A DNA stretch of 64,000 nucleotides from Pyrus communis (taxonomy: Eukaryota > Streptophyta > Magnoliopsida > Rosales > Rosaceae), in the NCBI RefSeq assembly GCF_963583255.1, contig NC_084806.1, forward strand, positions 28,644,935 through 28,708,934. Direction: 5' to 3'. The notes under the pieces were generated by a model that saw only the letters and a list, made by a program, of their open reading frames with translations, was not told the origin of the DNA and made no database searches. Position 1 is the stretch's first letter; the number at the start of each line of letters is the position of its first letter. Shown here one piece after another: positions 12,291 through 24,918 of the stretch. Both the position numbers and the translations under genes were made by a program.

Positions 12291-14096
12291 CTTTTTTTTT
12301 TATTAGAAGCCTTTACTTATTTTGATTTTGAACCGGATGTATACTGTGGTGAATATTTGTTCGACAACTTCGTTATTTTGGAGAATAGGAAGCATTGAGA
12401 TTACAGTCACTGGAAACAATAACTTTGCTCTTAATTATTGTTCCATAACTTTCTCGTTTTAAGATTAAGTGTGCCTATCATCTGAGTAATGTATTGTCAT
12501 GCTATATATCATAGTGAATAAAGCATATAAGGAGCAAAGGGCCAAGGCATAAGAAATCATGTCAGCCATACGATGAGTTGTATAAGATATCATTTTGTCT
12601 TATTACAATTTACAACCACAGGCTCACTTGTACTTTTAATAGTATTAAAATATTTTATGTCACTGCAAAATTGTAGCATTTGATACAAAAAATCCAATTC
12701 TATATATCAACCTAAAATGAACTGTAGCTATAGCTGAAAGTAGTAATCTAAAGCAACCCAAAATCCAATTCAAGCTGTCATTCATTCTTGCAATCTGACA
12801 CCCCCTAAAAACATTAGAGAGAAAAGCTTAATCAAATGAAAAAAAAATTCCCATAGAAGTTCTCTTTCAATCTTGCAATCTCCATCCATGGACATTATAC
12901 CCAAAGGACAGAGGGCACTTCCTAGAGTCTCATCAAACCTTGATAGACATTATTTTAGTTCCTGGTACATACCAAAATCCCACTCAATCAAATACAATGA
13001 ATTAGTAAAATAAAGACACTTTAAGATCCAATTTGTTTAACTAAACTCATAAATTGCCAAAGTCTTACGAATCGATAAAAAATAGAAAGGACACAAACCA
13101 TAAAACAAAGTATCCAAGTCTTTCGTATCGCGTTTGTAATTCTTTCAAGTACCTCTACCTTTTACTTTCTCTCTAAATCTCTTTGTTAAATGGAAAACTG
13201 GCATTGCCGTAAAATTTATAATACACAAATTTCAGGTTTAAGAAGAAAAAAAAGAACAGAGACAAAGTTGGTGCCCTAATTAATTGAATAAACAGAGCAA
13301 TCACTCGACATGTAGCACTTGTAACACTTGTAAAAAGAAAATGCAAGCAGCGCAAGGGTATCCTCCAAATAAGAAAGAAAGAAAAAAAAAAAATCTAAGA
13401 TGACCCAAAACCCCAGAATTTACACAAGCTGGAATCCAAAAGGGTAAAACAAAATTCAAGCAAGAAATTGCAGTCAGATTCAAGCTTGCTTAAATCAGAC
13501 CCAAAATTCACGCAAGCTAGAATCCAAAAAGGATAAAACAAAATTCAAGCAAAAAATTACAGTACATGTAGCTTGAGATTTTTTATTTTTGCAGTTTGTG
13601 GATTCAATTTCAAGCAAAATTCAAGCAAAAATGGATGAGATTCAAGCAAAAAGGGAGGCGGAGGGAATTTTATGTTTTTGTGGAAAAGAAAGATTGCAAT
13701 TTGTGGATTTGATTCAAGCAAAAAGGGTGGTGGAAAATAAGGTGGAATACGAGGGGCAGCAATTATTGGTTTTGGCAAAGAACTCTAATGGCGTTAAGGA
13801 AGATGAAAATCCAGCTATTATTTTTCATTTAATAATTATTATGCCACGTGTCATTTATTTATTGGTGGGTAATACCAGTTGTCAATGTCATGTGGTGATA
13901 CTGTATCATCTAATAATTTCTTGTGGGAGAGAGGGAAAGGAAGGAGGGTGGTGAGGGATTGGGACTACAGGTAAGTTTTTATAGTTTTTCTTTTTAATTT
14001 TTTGTTATATTAAACTTTTTTGTTATTTTCAATAGAATTCAAGCATTTTTATTAAATACATTTATTAGGTGGTTTTTTGTTAAAAGAAATGTAGCC
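12291..14096. other. Intergenic; partial direct repeat
   Basis: No gene supported. A stretch at 13413-13500 is partly repeated at 13501-13560 (agct.gaatccaaaa.gg and aaaacaaaattcaagcaa), and the phrase attcaagcaaaa recurs again up to about 13725. The open frame at 13589-13954 is built on these repeats and shows no domain. Confidence 0.5.
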
Positions 14097-15606
14097 ATGT
14101 ACAGAGTTGTGGAGACTTCAGATTATCAAGTGATTACCGGAGTTGGAATCAACGACCTAAAATTTGCAAAGAAGGCATGGATTCTCCCCGGCCAATCATG
14201 CACCATCTTCAACATGTTCCCCGTCAACTATAGCCAAAGCTCGCCTTCACCCTCCCCACGGTCTTTACCATCGGGCCATGCACTAACGACATGACCAACC
14301 TTCATAAGTATGCCAGGCTCCTCTACCACCACGACAAGCTCTCCAACCACGTGAAAGAGCTTGTCTAGGGGATCATCAACGAGGAGACGTGTGTCCTTGC
14401 CGCCTCAATGACCACGGAGGAGTTGTATGTGGGGAACAAAAGAGTTTAAGCAAAAGGTGTTTGACAAGGTTCAGTTGGAACTGAATCGATATGGGCTTTT
14501 GATTTATAATGCAAACGTCAAACAACTGGAGGACATTCCCAGCCATAAGTATTTTAGTTACTTGGAGCAGAATATATAGATGGAGGCGGCGAATCAGGCT
14601 AGGGTTGACCTGGCAGAAGTGAAGAAAAAATGGGAGATATATAAGGTCGAAAGAGAGGCAGGGGTTAACACTGCAGACCGCAGCATAGATTGATGCCAAG
14701 GGATGGAGAAGGGAAGATGAAGGAGATTAAGACTAGGACGTAGGTGAAGGTGTTTGAGAATATGAGGGAGGCTGAGATAGCGAAAGCCGATGCTAAGCTA
14801 GCGAAGAAAAATATGAGGAGGCGCATGTGGTGGAGGTAGAGGCTGAAAAGGCGGTGGCATCAAGAGAGGCAGAGTTGCAAAAGGAGGTGGAGATGATGAA
14901 GGCCTTGACTAGAATGGAGAAGCTTAAGGGTGAGTTATTGATTAAGGTCAGTGTTGAGTATGAACCCAAGGTACATCTTGTGCTTCTTTCTTTTTCCTTC
15001 TTAAATATTATATAGAATACATATATCCATGCATTGGTTTTGCACGCATGAATACAGATGAAAAATTATGTAAACTAGTGTTCTACCTATATGAAATAGT
15101 TGATGCATCAGGGTCGTATTTTCAGATAACAAGCCGTTGATGGAAACTTTTATGCAAAGTAAAAAATGACCGAGGTAGGACTCTATGCTCGTCAACAAGC
15201 TGCTAATACAGAATGTTATGCAAAGAAAAGAGAGGTTAAAGGACTCATGGCCCTCGGACAAGCCCAAGGCGCATATCCACGCTTTCTTTTGGACACGATT
15301 GGAGGCAACTATGCAGCTATGAGGGACTTCTTGATGATCCACAATGGCATGTTTCAACAAGCTGCCCAGATCAATGATGACGCCATGTGCGGTCTTCAAC
15401 CCAAGATTAGCATTTGGACTACTAGTAGCGCAGAAGGCAATGATGGCAGAGTTAATGGGGCTTTTAAAAAGGTTGCAGGTGTTTACAAGACGTTCCCACC
15501 GTTGTTCATGACAGTTAATGAGCAGAATGACATGTTGCCACCGCCTTGGTTGGGGACTTTGTCCAATTCTCCTTTTACCAAATTGACTCTCAACACATCA
15601 AACTAG
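14097..15606 (+). pseudogene. FLOT: Flotillin-like gene, broken
   Basis: Plant flotillin-like proteins are membrane-raft scaffolds with an N-terminal SPFH domain and an Ala/Glu/Lys-rich coiled coil. The N-terminus is clear (MYRVVETSDYQVITGVGI, AKKAWILPGQSC). Further blocks are in family order but in different frames: [11 protein letters not shown] near 14240; [12 protein letters not shown] and [12 protein letters not shown] near 14450-14530; MEAANQARVDLAEV near 14580; a coiled-coil piece near 14820-14970; and a C-terminus at 15166-15606 (LGQAQGAYPRFLL, LQPKISIWT, MLPPPWLGTLS). Frameshifts, in-frame stops (about 14368 and 14578) and a deletion after VNYS disable it. The conserved single intron seems retained at about 14970-15130 after VSVEYEPK. 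About 40 codons that normally open exon 2 are missing. It is therefore a decayed duplicate and not a retrocopy. Confidence 0.85.
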
Positions 15607-15662
15607 CATGTTGTCAGCAATTGAGCTCTAAATTCATTTCAATTCAAACTACTTAGTTTTTG

Positions 15663-16947
15663 AATTACAAAAAACTACCTCAACTATTGGGTTAACCACA
15701 ATTTCATACCTCATCTTTAAAACATTTCAATGTCATACCTTATCTTTGAATTTGTTGCAATGTCATACATTCCGTCAGTTTGTCTGTCAATTGCTCTATT
15801 AAATGCTGACGTGGCTTGAGATGAGACCCACTTTCTATTAAAAATTTAATTAAATATTAAAAAAATTAAAATACAATTATTTAAATATTTTTATAAAAAT
15901 AATGTGGGACCCACCCATCTTCTTCCTATCCCACCCCGTCTCCCCCCACCATTCCTCTCTTCAGTCCAAAACCAAAACCACCTTCTTCCCCATCCACCTG
16001 TGTCCCCAACCCCCAACCTTCCTTCCCCATCCACCTTCTTTGAATTTGTTTAAAGTCTTGGAGATTTTATGCCTTTTGGAAACATGTTTAGAGAGAGGAA
16101 GATGGGGGAAACCATCAAATATATGTAATCTACGATCTCGACTAGTTGCACACAATTCTCTTCCTTCTCTTCAACGTTGTCCTATTTACCATTCTATAAC
16201 TCTTCCACCTCACTTATTTCAACCCTGTCACCCTCTTCTTCCACCGCCTTCTACCCATTAACACAGCCTATTTTGTCGCCGAGTTCACTGGCTCCATCAT
16301 CGCCCTTTCCGCCCTCTACCTCTTCTTCGCATATGGACACTTCCTATTCTCTTCACTTCCCCTCCATTACGACGTCGCCCAGCGCATGGTCAGCTCAATC
16401 AACGAATGGTCGACCATCAAGCACGCCCTTGACCTCGGCAGCGGTCATGGCATTCTCTTAAACGCGATGGCGACTCAAAGAGTTCGGGTCGGGTTGTGGG
16501 CCTAGACCGGTCCAAGATGATACGCCTTTCGTCGACGCTACGAACGGCGAAGATTTAAGGTGTGGGGGAGTATGTCACTGTGGAGAAGATGATTGAGTGG
16601 GGAGGATGAGGGCAAGGTAGAGCCACGGTGGGGTTTTGGTTTTGGAGTGAAGGGAGGAATGGTGGGGGAGACGGGTGGGATAGGAAGAAGGTAGGCGGGT
16701 CCCACATTATTTTCATAAAAATATTTAAATGATTGTATTTTAATTTTTTTAATATTTAATTAATTTTTTAATAGAAAGTGGGTCCAGTCTCAAGTCACGT
16801 CAGCATTTAATAGAGGAATTAACAGATAAACTAACTGAATATATGATATTGCAACAAATTCGAAGATAAGGTATGACATTGAAATGTTTTAAAGATGAGG
16901 TATAAAACTGTGGTTGACTCAATAGTTGAGGTAGTTTTTTTGTAATT
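15663..16947. mobile_element. Long-TIR element carrying a methyltransferase gene fragment (Pack-MULE-like)
   Basis: The ends are long inverted repeats of about 320 bp: 15663-15982 and 16628-16947. Left aattacaaaaaactacctca is matched on the right by the reverse complement of tgaggtagtttttttgtaatt. The match continues through the gtgggaccc block and the ccaaaaccaaaacc block. The roughly 645 bp between them includes a host gene fragment described separately. There is no transposase. The structure of long TIRs around captured exons is that of Pack-MULEs, but the superfamily is not proved because no clear 8-9 bp target duplication was recognised. Confidence 0.82.
16160..16620 (+). pseudogene. Captured fragment of an SAM-dependent methyltransferase gene
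   Basis: It lies between the inverted repeats. In one frame (about 16252-16506) it reads YFVAEFTGSIIALSALYLF, then PLHYDVAQRMVSSINEWST, then HALDLGSGHGILLN, the glycine-rich motif I that binds S-adenosylmethionine. After a +1 shift near 16470 the next frame continues SGRVVGLDRSK, then STLRTAKI and, after a stop, GVGEYVT. This is the order in a plant methyltransferase family with a membrane-associated N-terminus. The 5' and 3' parts of the gene are missing. With a frameshift and stops it cannot make the enzyme. The family is recognised from motifs and memory, so the exact parent is open. Confidence 0.75.
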
Positions 16948-19900
16948 TAACCTTATTATTTTCATTGACTATTGGTTTTTTTTTTTTTTAGTTATTTTCT
17001 TTTTATTTATTTATGGAGAGGTCACTTCATTAATCAGAAGTCATACCAACTACATTCCTTGTTGAACTTTTGGAGAAATTTTTATGTAACACCCAATGTC
17101 CTAAAAGTCCCCTGCCTAGCGCCACTTAGGCGAGCTAGGCAGCTGGTTATTGCCACGGTTAATTTCTAGGCGTTTAAAAAATAAGAAACAATGCCTACAC
17201 CTGCCTAGGTCGCGACCTTTACTCAATTAGAAAATAGATAACTCCCTTATTGCATTTTCTTTTTTTTTTAGTAATTATACAAGAGTTGTTGAATACTTAG
17301 ATGAATACTTATTAATATGCATATTCCCATATTTTCATATGTTCTAGTAATTTATAATTTATGTCATACTATTTTATAGTTTGCAATACAATTATTTATT
17401 TTTAAAAATATAAATAGACATTTCATTATCCTTTTATATAATGAATTTAGTTTAATAAATAAATAAATAACCTAGACTCTTGCCTAAGTGCTTGTCTCCT
17501 GCCCACCACCCGACTAGCACCTTTTAAATCTTGTTAACACCACTTGTGAACATGCAAAATTATGAGAAGGCACCTTCCTCTCTTTGCTCCTTTTTTATGT
17601 TTTTTTATTTTTTTTGTCAGCACTCTTTTCTTCATGTTCTCTATGAACGAAGCACTACAAATATGAATGGGAAATAACAATTTTCATAACACGGATACAT
17701 CACTATGTTGCATTTCATGTTAATGAAATAAAGATATATAATACTTATGTCTTCATTTCATTGGCACAGAACGCCACTGTAACAATCTTAATTAAGGGAG
17801 ATCAATCGAAATGCTTCGTTCTTCGTTTAGCATTAAAACAAAAATCCACCTAAACAACAAATTTCAATTTGATTTATTTTTCAATATTTTCAAACCAAAA
17901 AATAAAATAAATTTCCCATATAAACAAAGGAGAGAATTCAAATCATGAATAAAAAAGTGTTATTTCAACCCATTTCCAGCAACAAAAGGAAGAATATAAA
18001 CCAACTTTTATTTAGACGTTTGAAAAATAAAAAGCGATATTTTGAGGTAATAGAGCAGATTCAAATTGGTCATCCAAATAATAGTATCTTGTCGTTTCGA
18101 TCATGTATATTTTGTATCTATTAACATTATGGACCATTACATGAGGCAGGTATCGATTTAATGGTTCTGTTCTCTAAGAAATTAGAAAACAAAACTCAAA
18201 ATCCCTACCTGTAGATGATCGCGTCTCCACCAGAAAGGAAACGCATAAATGAATTTCTTTCTTGCATCCTAAGAGCCTTTCCATGAATTGCCTTGGAAAA
18301 ACGCAGGGAACTGGTTTTTACCCAAATAAGCCCCGGTCAATCAGTTGCGTGAAAATTCACATAATCCGCACTGGAAAGGCCATCCTCCTCAAAAGATCGC
18401 ACAACAACAGAATACAGGCATCGCATCCTGCAGGGAGTTGTAAATCTCATGACTTCCAGACGACAGCAAGCGTCTGGAGCAGGCAGGAGCGTTTGGGAGG
18501 TCTGTTGCAAATGTCATTTAAGTTCTGCAAAGTTACATTTGGATTGTGAGGCTTTAAATCTAATTTCTCTTCACAATATTAGCCATCCATGGCATGATTC
18601 ACAGCTAGTAATGATATAGCTCCATTAAGCCAACAAGAAACAACAAGGTAGAATGCCAACTACGAAAATAAAATAATAGACGAGCTATGAAATTAGGCCT
18701 AAATTAGCAATCCATGATCAATTTAGTTTAAAACAATGTTATTACTATACAGACGAATTCAAAGTACATCTTTCATTTCGGTAGTAGCCAAAGCCAAATC
18801 AACAATCACCCCTAAGTAACCTTCAGTAATTTGGTCAGTACGGTCCGTAGTTTATATGGCTGAAAGCCAAACAAAAATGCCAAGTTAATCATTCAAACTT
18901 GTTATGTCATAAACTTAGCATCACTCAGGATATCTAGTCTCTGTTGATATCATCAAATCCTAAATTCTGGGAAAAGAAAAGAGAACTTAAATATCAAAAG
19001 GAGTTGAGCAAAATATCAGTTCTGTTATATCCAAGCATGACTTTTTGATAAACAACTTCTAACCTCATATTTGACGCGTGACCTTGTAAACCTCAATACT
19101 AGCTCCAAAGATCGGCTGAGGAATTGCTAGGTCAGGAATCCAGGAAATTCTGATTGAAAATGAAAGAAAAGAAAAATTAAATGGTTCTGCGTAATACAAC
19201 AGAATTCAACAGAAGCAGGAAGGAGAAGAAAAAAAAAAAACCACTAACAACTCGAAATAATGATCACAACTGTTGTTCACCAAATTCAGCAGCTGTGGTT
19301 TGCGGAATGAAAACAATAAAATAGAAAGCAAACAATATTATTGATAAAATTGCTAGAGGCAGGTTTGCTTGCCCACAGTTATCTATAAAATATCTCTTCC
19401 CCTGGCTTTATGCAACACAATTCGCGTAGCAATTTTTTGTTTATTCTGTGATTCACCTCAGAACAAGTTCTCTAGCCTCCATCAACCACATTATATATCA
19501 AGGGGAAAATAAACTCATGCAATAAACCTTCGAAAGATAGAGATGGTCTAAAGTGCAATACCTATTGATGTTTCAATCATTCGGTATGGCCATCTGATCG
19601 AGCTATGTGCCTCATCAACAGAGTAAACAGGATTCAAATTTGAGACAGCCGATTTCTTACTTTCTTTTGTAAACATAGCCAGTCCCAAACTCAAATGAAG
19701 TAGGGTTGCAACTGGGGACCACCATAAGAGTAAGTAACAGTCAATTGATACAGACACCTTGAATTAATAAATTAGGACATCCCTACTAGGAATACTATTG
19801 GCGCTCAACCATTGAGATGGGAAATAAAGGATATATACTACAGCCAAACTGCTCAATAGTACTTAAGCAGTTAACAATGGAAGTGAGCACACAAGTGTAA

Positions 19901-20659
19901 TTTTTTTTCTCAGAGAGGCCACTTTATGCAGTGATGTTAAAAGTTTGAGCATGTGTAAACTTAATGGAAGGAGAGGCACCTAAAATATGAATCATCACAA
20001 AGTCTTGAAGTCTGTAATATTTGGGAGCTAAAAGAAAGTCTTGAAGTCTAATATTTGGGAGCTAAAAGGAGTTACAACATATAATGTGATTATGTCATGA
20101 TGTTTAAGTTTATACATAACTTAATAACTACTAGCGGATGAAACTCTGTAAGCATATGTAACAGTGAGAATCTTTAATAAGTTAGGCAAACAAGGAAGAA
20201 ATAATAAGACGAAAAAAGAACATGGGAAAGCAACAATTGTGCCAGCTATTTATTTTACTCCCAACCCAGGAATAAATTTACTAGTGAACCAATGTCATAT
20301 CATGGCGGTACCTTCACCCTACTAGTGACGATGCAATAACATATATCAACTCCACATAGTTAATGAATTAGAAGTAATTAAAGAATCTTCATATAAATAT
20401 GAAGCAAAGAAAATGAGTAATGTACAGATCTACCAACCTCCAAATGTTCAAGAATCATTTTAGTGACGTTAAGGAGATGTATCCCATGGTCTACGGCCAT
20501 CAGTTTTAAGAATAGGAATATGCACCTGTGAATGAACCATATTACCTTCAGAACATGGCGCGCAAACATGGTGCACAAGTTAAATATCATAAAACTGTTC
20601 AGAAACAGAAGAATTCTTCATGCAAAAAAGTAAAAACCTAACCTTTTGAATGTTTCCAA
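16948..20659. other. Intergenic / probable 3' flank of the PPR gene
   Basis: No coding gene supported. A cctaggc-type dispersed repeat is likely at about 17090-17540 (left tgcctagcgcc, right cttgcctaagtgcttg). A 36-37 bp tandem duplication (gtcttgaagtct...tttgggagctaaaag) is at about 20000-20062. The 18.2-20.6 kb part could be spliced 3' UTR of the minus-strand PPR gene, but nothing in the sequence proves it. Confidence 0.45.
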
Positions 20660-23167
20660 TCATTCCTGATTTGTACATGTAGTGGGCTGATGCAACCCAT
20701 GAACCAATGTCGTATACGTAATTTCATCTAAAGCTACTCCTTTACTGGCCATATGATCACATACTTCAAAAGCTTCTTCCACCTTCCCTTGCTTACAAAA
20801 TCCATTTGTTAACGCATTATAGGTGACAGCATCTGGGACAACTCCCATTTTTGTCATCTCAGATAGCAGTCTAGTTGCTTCTTCCATATTGCCTAGTTTA
20901 CAGTACCCATCAATCATGACAGTGTAGGTAATCTTATTCGGTTTTATGTTAAATGAAGACATCTCCAGCAAGACATTCCCTACTTTATCTATTTGTCCTA
21001 GCTTAAAATAACCATGAATTAGTGCTGTATAACATACAACATCTGGCAACAAGCCATCGTTCCTCATTTCATCTAGAAGGCATTTTGCATCCTCAACACT
21101 GCCAATTTTGCAGAGTCCATCTATAAGAGAAGAATACGTGGCACAAGTTGGTTGAATGCCTTTCTTTTTCATGTCCAAGCGGAGACCAAGGGCTGCAGTC
21201 ATATTCCCATTTTTGCTGTATGCTCTGATTAGTGTATTATAAACAACATAATTTAGCTCCACTTTTTTAGTCACCAACTTACTGAAAAGGTTTTCACCCT
21301 CATCCACTCTGCCAGCTTTACAGTACCCATCTATCATCACCCCATATGTATAGACATTGGGAGCCAGACCCCGATTTTCACACTCATCCCATAGTTTAAG
21401 TGCATCGTCCACTTTTCCCATATTACATAGACCATGAATTAACAAATTATAAGTATAAGTATCTGGTTCAATTCCTTGCTTAGTCATCTCTTCTTTAAGC
21501 TTAAAAGCTTCCTCCACTTTTCCCTCCTTGCAACAACCCGAGATAAGTGTGTTGTATGAGATTTTATCCATTACCAAACCTCTCTCTAGCATTGGTTTCA
21601 GTCGCAGAACAACATCTTGTGTGCTACCAGATTCACAAAGTCCATGAATTAAGGCATTTGAAGTTGCAGTGTTGGCTGCAAATCCTAGGTCATATAGCCT
21701 AAACCAAAGTTCAACTGCCTCAGAATGCTTTCCATCTTTACAAAGCCCACAAACCAACGTGGTAAGCAAGCCATCACTGGGCCTACAGTTTCTTAAAAGC
21801 ATTTCTATAGTAAACTTTAGCGCAGAATCGAACCTAGATTTCATGCATAACCAGTGAATAGCTGAGAAACAAACAGCTTGATTTATGGATAAACAATGGG
21901 ACAGCATCTTGTCTAAAATCTGCTCAGCATGCTCCAACTGATTAGTTTTACAATATCCCTGCAGCAGAGAATTAAGAGTAACAGAATTGGGAGTTAATCC
22001 ATTGGATAACATATCATCCAATATCTTTAGTGCCTCACTAATATTTCCCGTTTTACAATACCCATCAATCAATGTGTTATAGACAACCTCATTTGGGACA
22101 AATCCCCTATTGGACATTTCCTTCAAAACACAATTTGCCTCATAAAACTTTTCCAGCTTGATCAAACCATTAATGAGCACACTGTACGTTATAAGACTCG
22201 GGTTCACATTGTTTTCTACCATCTTCTTCTTGAACTGGAAAGCTTCGTCTAATCTCCTGCTCTTACAAAGCCCGTGAATAACATTATTGTATGTAACAAC
22301 ATTTGGAGCAATACCCCGCCCTTCCATTTTTGAGAGCAAACCTATCGCTTCATCAACCTTCCCTCCCTTACAACATGCATTAATTGCAGTAGTAAACAAG
22401 TAAACATCAGGAGAAACACCTCGAGACATAACTTCAAATACTTGATAACTCTTATGAAGTTCGCTGGCCTTCACTAACGAACTCAACAAAAAATTACAAA
22501 TCTTCAATGATGGAAAGAAGCCCTTATCAGAAAAACACATAAACATATCAACGGCGTAACCAAAACCCGTACTCTTGAATTGGGTGCAGTAAACATGAAT
22601 CAACAAGTCCAGTGCCTGAACACCAACAGCTCTTTCGGCCACGGTATTCAATTCCAACATGACAATGGCTATTTCCATATGCCTGTGACTGGGGTTAGCA
22701 TATGAAACTGGCACATTCCCATCAATCGAACGGATCAAAAGCAATCTCGCAGGCGATACAAGATTTGAATTAATAAGCAGACGAACCAAAACACAAAGGG
22801 ATCGAACAGTAAACCGAAACTTAAAAGATTCAGAAGCAAAATAGAAGAAATGGAGAGTTGTTTTGGGGTTCACATTGGAGCTAATGGAACGGAACAACTG
22901 ATCAAATTGAAGAGGCGACAAAAGGGGTACGAGAGCTTTACACTTAGAAGAATCTAGAGATGGTTTTGAGAGAACAGAAGATACCCAGTTGTGCAAACTC
23001 TGATCGGGCGGCTCCGGTTGATCCGGAAGATGCAATGGCGGTGGCTGAGGAGGCTCTTGGGGGCGGCGTTGGGTGGTGCAGGTCACGCACGGGCGGTTGA
23101 TGGGAGAGAAGAGAAAAAGATGGGGTTTGGGGATTGAAAGCCTCCTCAAATCCATCGGAAAATGCAT
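20660..23167 (-). CDS. P-class pentatricopeptide repeat protein, At4g19440-like
   Basis: PPR proteins bind specific organellar RNAs, and P-class members affect RNA stability, splicing or translation. This single-exon gene encodes 835 aa. The first 221 residues are a basic, Ser/Pro-rich N-terminus that may hold an organelle transit peptide (LRRLSIPKPHLFLF). From residue 222 to 816 there are 17 consecutive 35-residue repeats without gaps, then a partial repeat and a short tail. There are no E, DYW or SMR motifs, so it is pure P-class. Length and sequence pattern fit At4g19440 of Arabidopsis (chloroplast PPR, similar length). A second in-frame ATG at 23155 (MDLRRL) may be the true start and would shorten the protein by four residues. 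A GA microsatellite lies in the presumed 5' UTR (23282-23306). No damage is seen. Confidence 0.93.
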   Translation of the reverse strand: MHFPMDLRRLSIPKPHLFLFSPINRPCVTCTTQRRPQEPPQPPPLHLPDQPEPPDQSLHNWVSSVLSKPSLDSSKCKALVPLLSPLQFDQLFRSISSNVNPKTTLHFFYFASESFKFRFTVRSLCVLVRLLINSNLVSPARLLLIRSIDGNVPVSYANPSHRHMEIAIVMLELNTVAERAVGVQALDLLIHVYCTQFKSTGFGYAVDMFMCFSDKGFFPSLKICNFLLSSLVKASELHKSYQVFEVMSRGVSPDVYLFTTAINACCKGGKVDEAIGLLSKMEGRGIAPNVVTYNNVIHGLCKSRRLDEAFQFKKKMVENNVNPSLITYSVLINGLIKLEKFYEANCVLKEMSNRGFVPNEVVYNTLIDGYCKTGNISEALKILDDMLSNGLTPNSVTLNSLLQGYCKTNQLEHAEQILDKMLSHCLSINQAVCFSAIHWLCMKSRFDSALKFTIEMLLRNCRPSDGLLTTLVCGLCKDGKHSEAVELWFRLYDLGFAANTATSNALIHGLCESGSTQDVVLRLKPMLERGLVMDKISYNTLISGCCKEGKVEEAFKLKEEMTKQGIEPDTYTYNLLIHGLCNMGKVDDALKLWDECENRGLAPNVYTYGVMIDGYCKAGRVDEGENLFSKLVTKKVELNYVVYNTLIRAYSKNGNMTAALGLRLDMKKKGIQPTCATYSSLIDGLCKIGSVEDAKCLLDEMRNDGLLPDVVCYTALIHGYFKLGQIDKVGNVLLEMSSFNIKPNKITYTVMIDGYCKLGNMEEATRLLSEMTKMGVVPDAVTYNALTNGFCKQGKVEEAFEVCDHMASKGVALDEITYTTLVHGLHQPTTCTNQE

Positions 23168-23281
23168 GTAATTAGCTCTTCTGGGTGTGTCGATATTGTA
23201 GGTTTCACTGCAGGGTTTATGAGAGTGAAGCTGCCATGGATTTTTGCTTTGAGATTCAGAGGATGCGAAAAAGCCACGATA

Positions 23282-23306
23282 GTGTGAGAGAGAGAGAGAG
23301 AGAGAG
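23282..23306. repeat. (GA)n microsatellite upstream of the PPR gene
   Basis: A simple GA repeat of about 24 bp, 115 bp upstream of the PPR start, in the likely leader. Confidence 0.85.
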
Positions 23307-23399
23307 GCCTTTGAGGTTTGCTATTCTGTTGTGGCCCTTGTGGGTTTAAAGCTGCGCCGCAGGCAGAAGGCACAAGCAACAACCATGTCAAACCAGGGT

Positions 23400-24841
23400 G
23401 AGAGGGGAAGACAGACCCGGCAGAGAGAGAAACGAAGAGAGAGGTGTAGGCAGAAATTTGGGCTTTCTATTGGGCTTACTGCGCATATTTCAATATCCCT
23501 AACCCACTACACGTTCATTTTTCTATTGCAATCCTCAATTTATTTTTTTATTTTTTTATTTTTTTTAGTATAACGATATATTTTATACTAAAGATATAGG
23601 AGAATTTAGCAAGCTACGCAATGGACAACCTATTTGGTATCAAATTCGCAATCTAACATATTCGAATCTAAATCATCTCACTTACATGTAAAAAGAAATA
23701 TCACCAGACCGTATTACTGAGTAGCCCTCGATTTATTTTTTAATTTTAAACAAACGATAGAATATGACATTAAGGTCCTCTAAAGCATAGAGAGGAATAT
23801 TCAAACTTAAATGTAGAATATGAAGCATAATGCTCTAATTAACTTGCAAACCAATGTCGGCAACCCTTAATTCCTTGAAGGCACCCTTTTATTTATTTTT
23901 ATTTTTTTATACGAGGGATATTTGGGCAGTGAAAACCAAACCACGGATATAAGGTGCAAGGATGAATACCTTTAATTAACTAAGTTACAATTTGTCCTTA
24001 ATTTTTAATATAAGAAACACATGGTTAGTCTAAGAATGATATTATTGTCCATGGTCAAAAATGGAGGTCAATCCTAGTTAGATGTGGGTTGACCCTCATC
24101 AATAATAAGGCTACCTTAAAGGGTGCATGAGAGATTTTATGGGGTGTAATAGTAGGATCAACACAAGGATATATAGTGGTTTGCCAATAAAGGGTATGAC
24201 CATTCCAAAGTAAGTTTCTCATCAAAACCTCATCAAGTTAGAAAAAACCTTATGAAAAAAAAAATGCTCCTGATCGTAGGAAAAAGAGTATATTGAGGTC
24301 ATGCAAGTATACTTCAAAATAATCTCCCAAGCTAAGCATGTCATTCTGTACATCCCTGTCAAAGCATGGCATGACTTTTCGTGGATCGCAGCCAAAGTTA
24401 TCAATGGTCCTTTGCTAGATTCCTCCCCAAGCAGGGTGTATACCATTCGGTAGTTCCCACCTAAAACCCTGAGATAACCTCTCTCTCAACAGAATACCAG
24501 GCTCAACATTCCAAGCGATGTGTGAGGTTTCAAGGGTCGAGCTAGAAGCTCCAGACTTCACCATCAACCTCGATTAAATCAAGGGAGGGAATATCCAGGC
24601 AAGGTTCAATCCTTGGGCTCTTGGTGGAAACTCGAATCCTCCGGAACGAAGTAATATCAATGTCAAAGCCCGACCCTTAGTAAATTTAATGACTGTTCTG
24701 CCCACCAAAGCTTAAAATCCGACAGTGGGGATGATGGTTGAGAAGGGCAATTTTGTCCTCTAAGTTTTGAGCGAATTGGGGGTAGGTTTGGCTTCATTGT
24801 CATTCGATGAGGGTTTCAAGGATGTAGGCTATGCTGCCTTT

Positions 24842-24918
<77 letters not shown>

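Noticed and set aside
13589..13954. 121 aa open frame
   Set aside because: It overlaps local direct repeats and has no recognisable motif.
18262..18549. 95 aa open frame on the plus strand
   Set aside because: No motif, no clear promoter or splice context; a chance frame is likelier.
23146..23391. 81 aa frame upstream of the PPR start
   Set aside because: It overlaps the PPR start in another frame and looks like leader sequence with a GA repeat; at most an upstream ORF.
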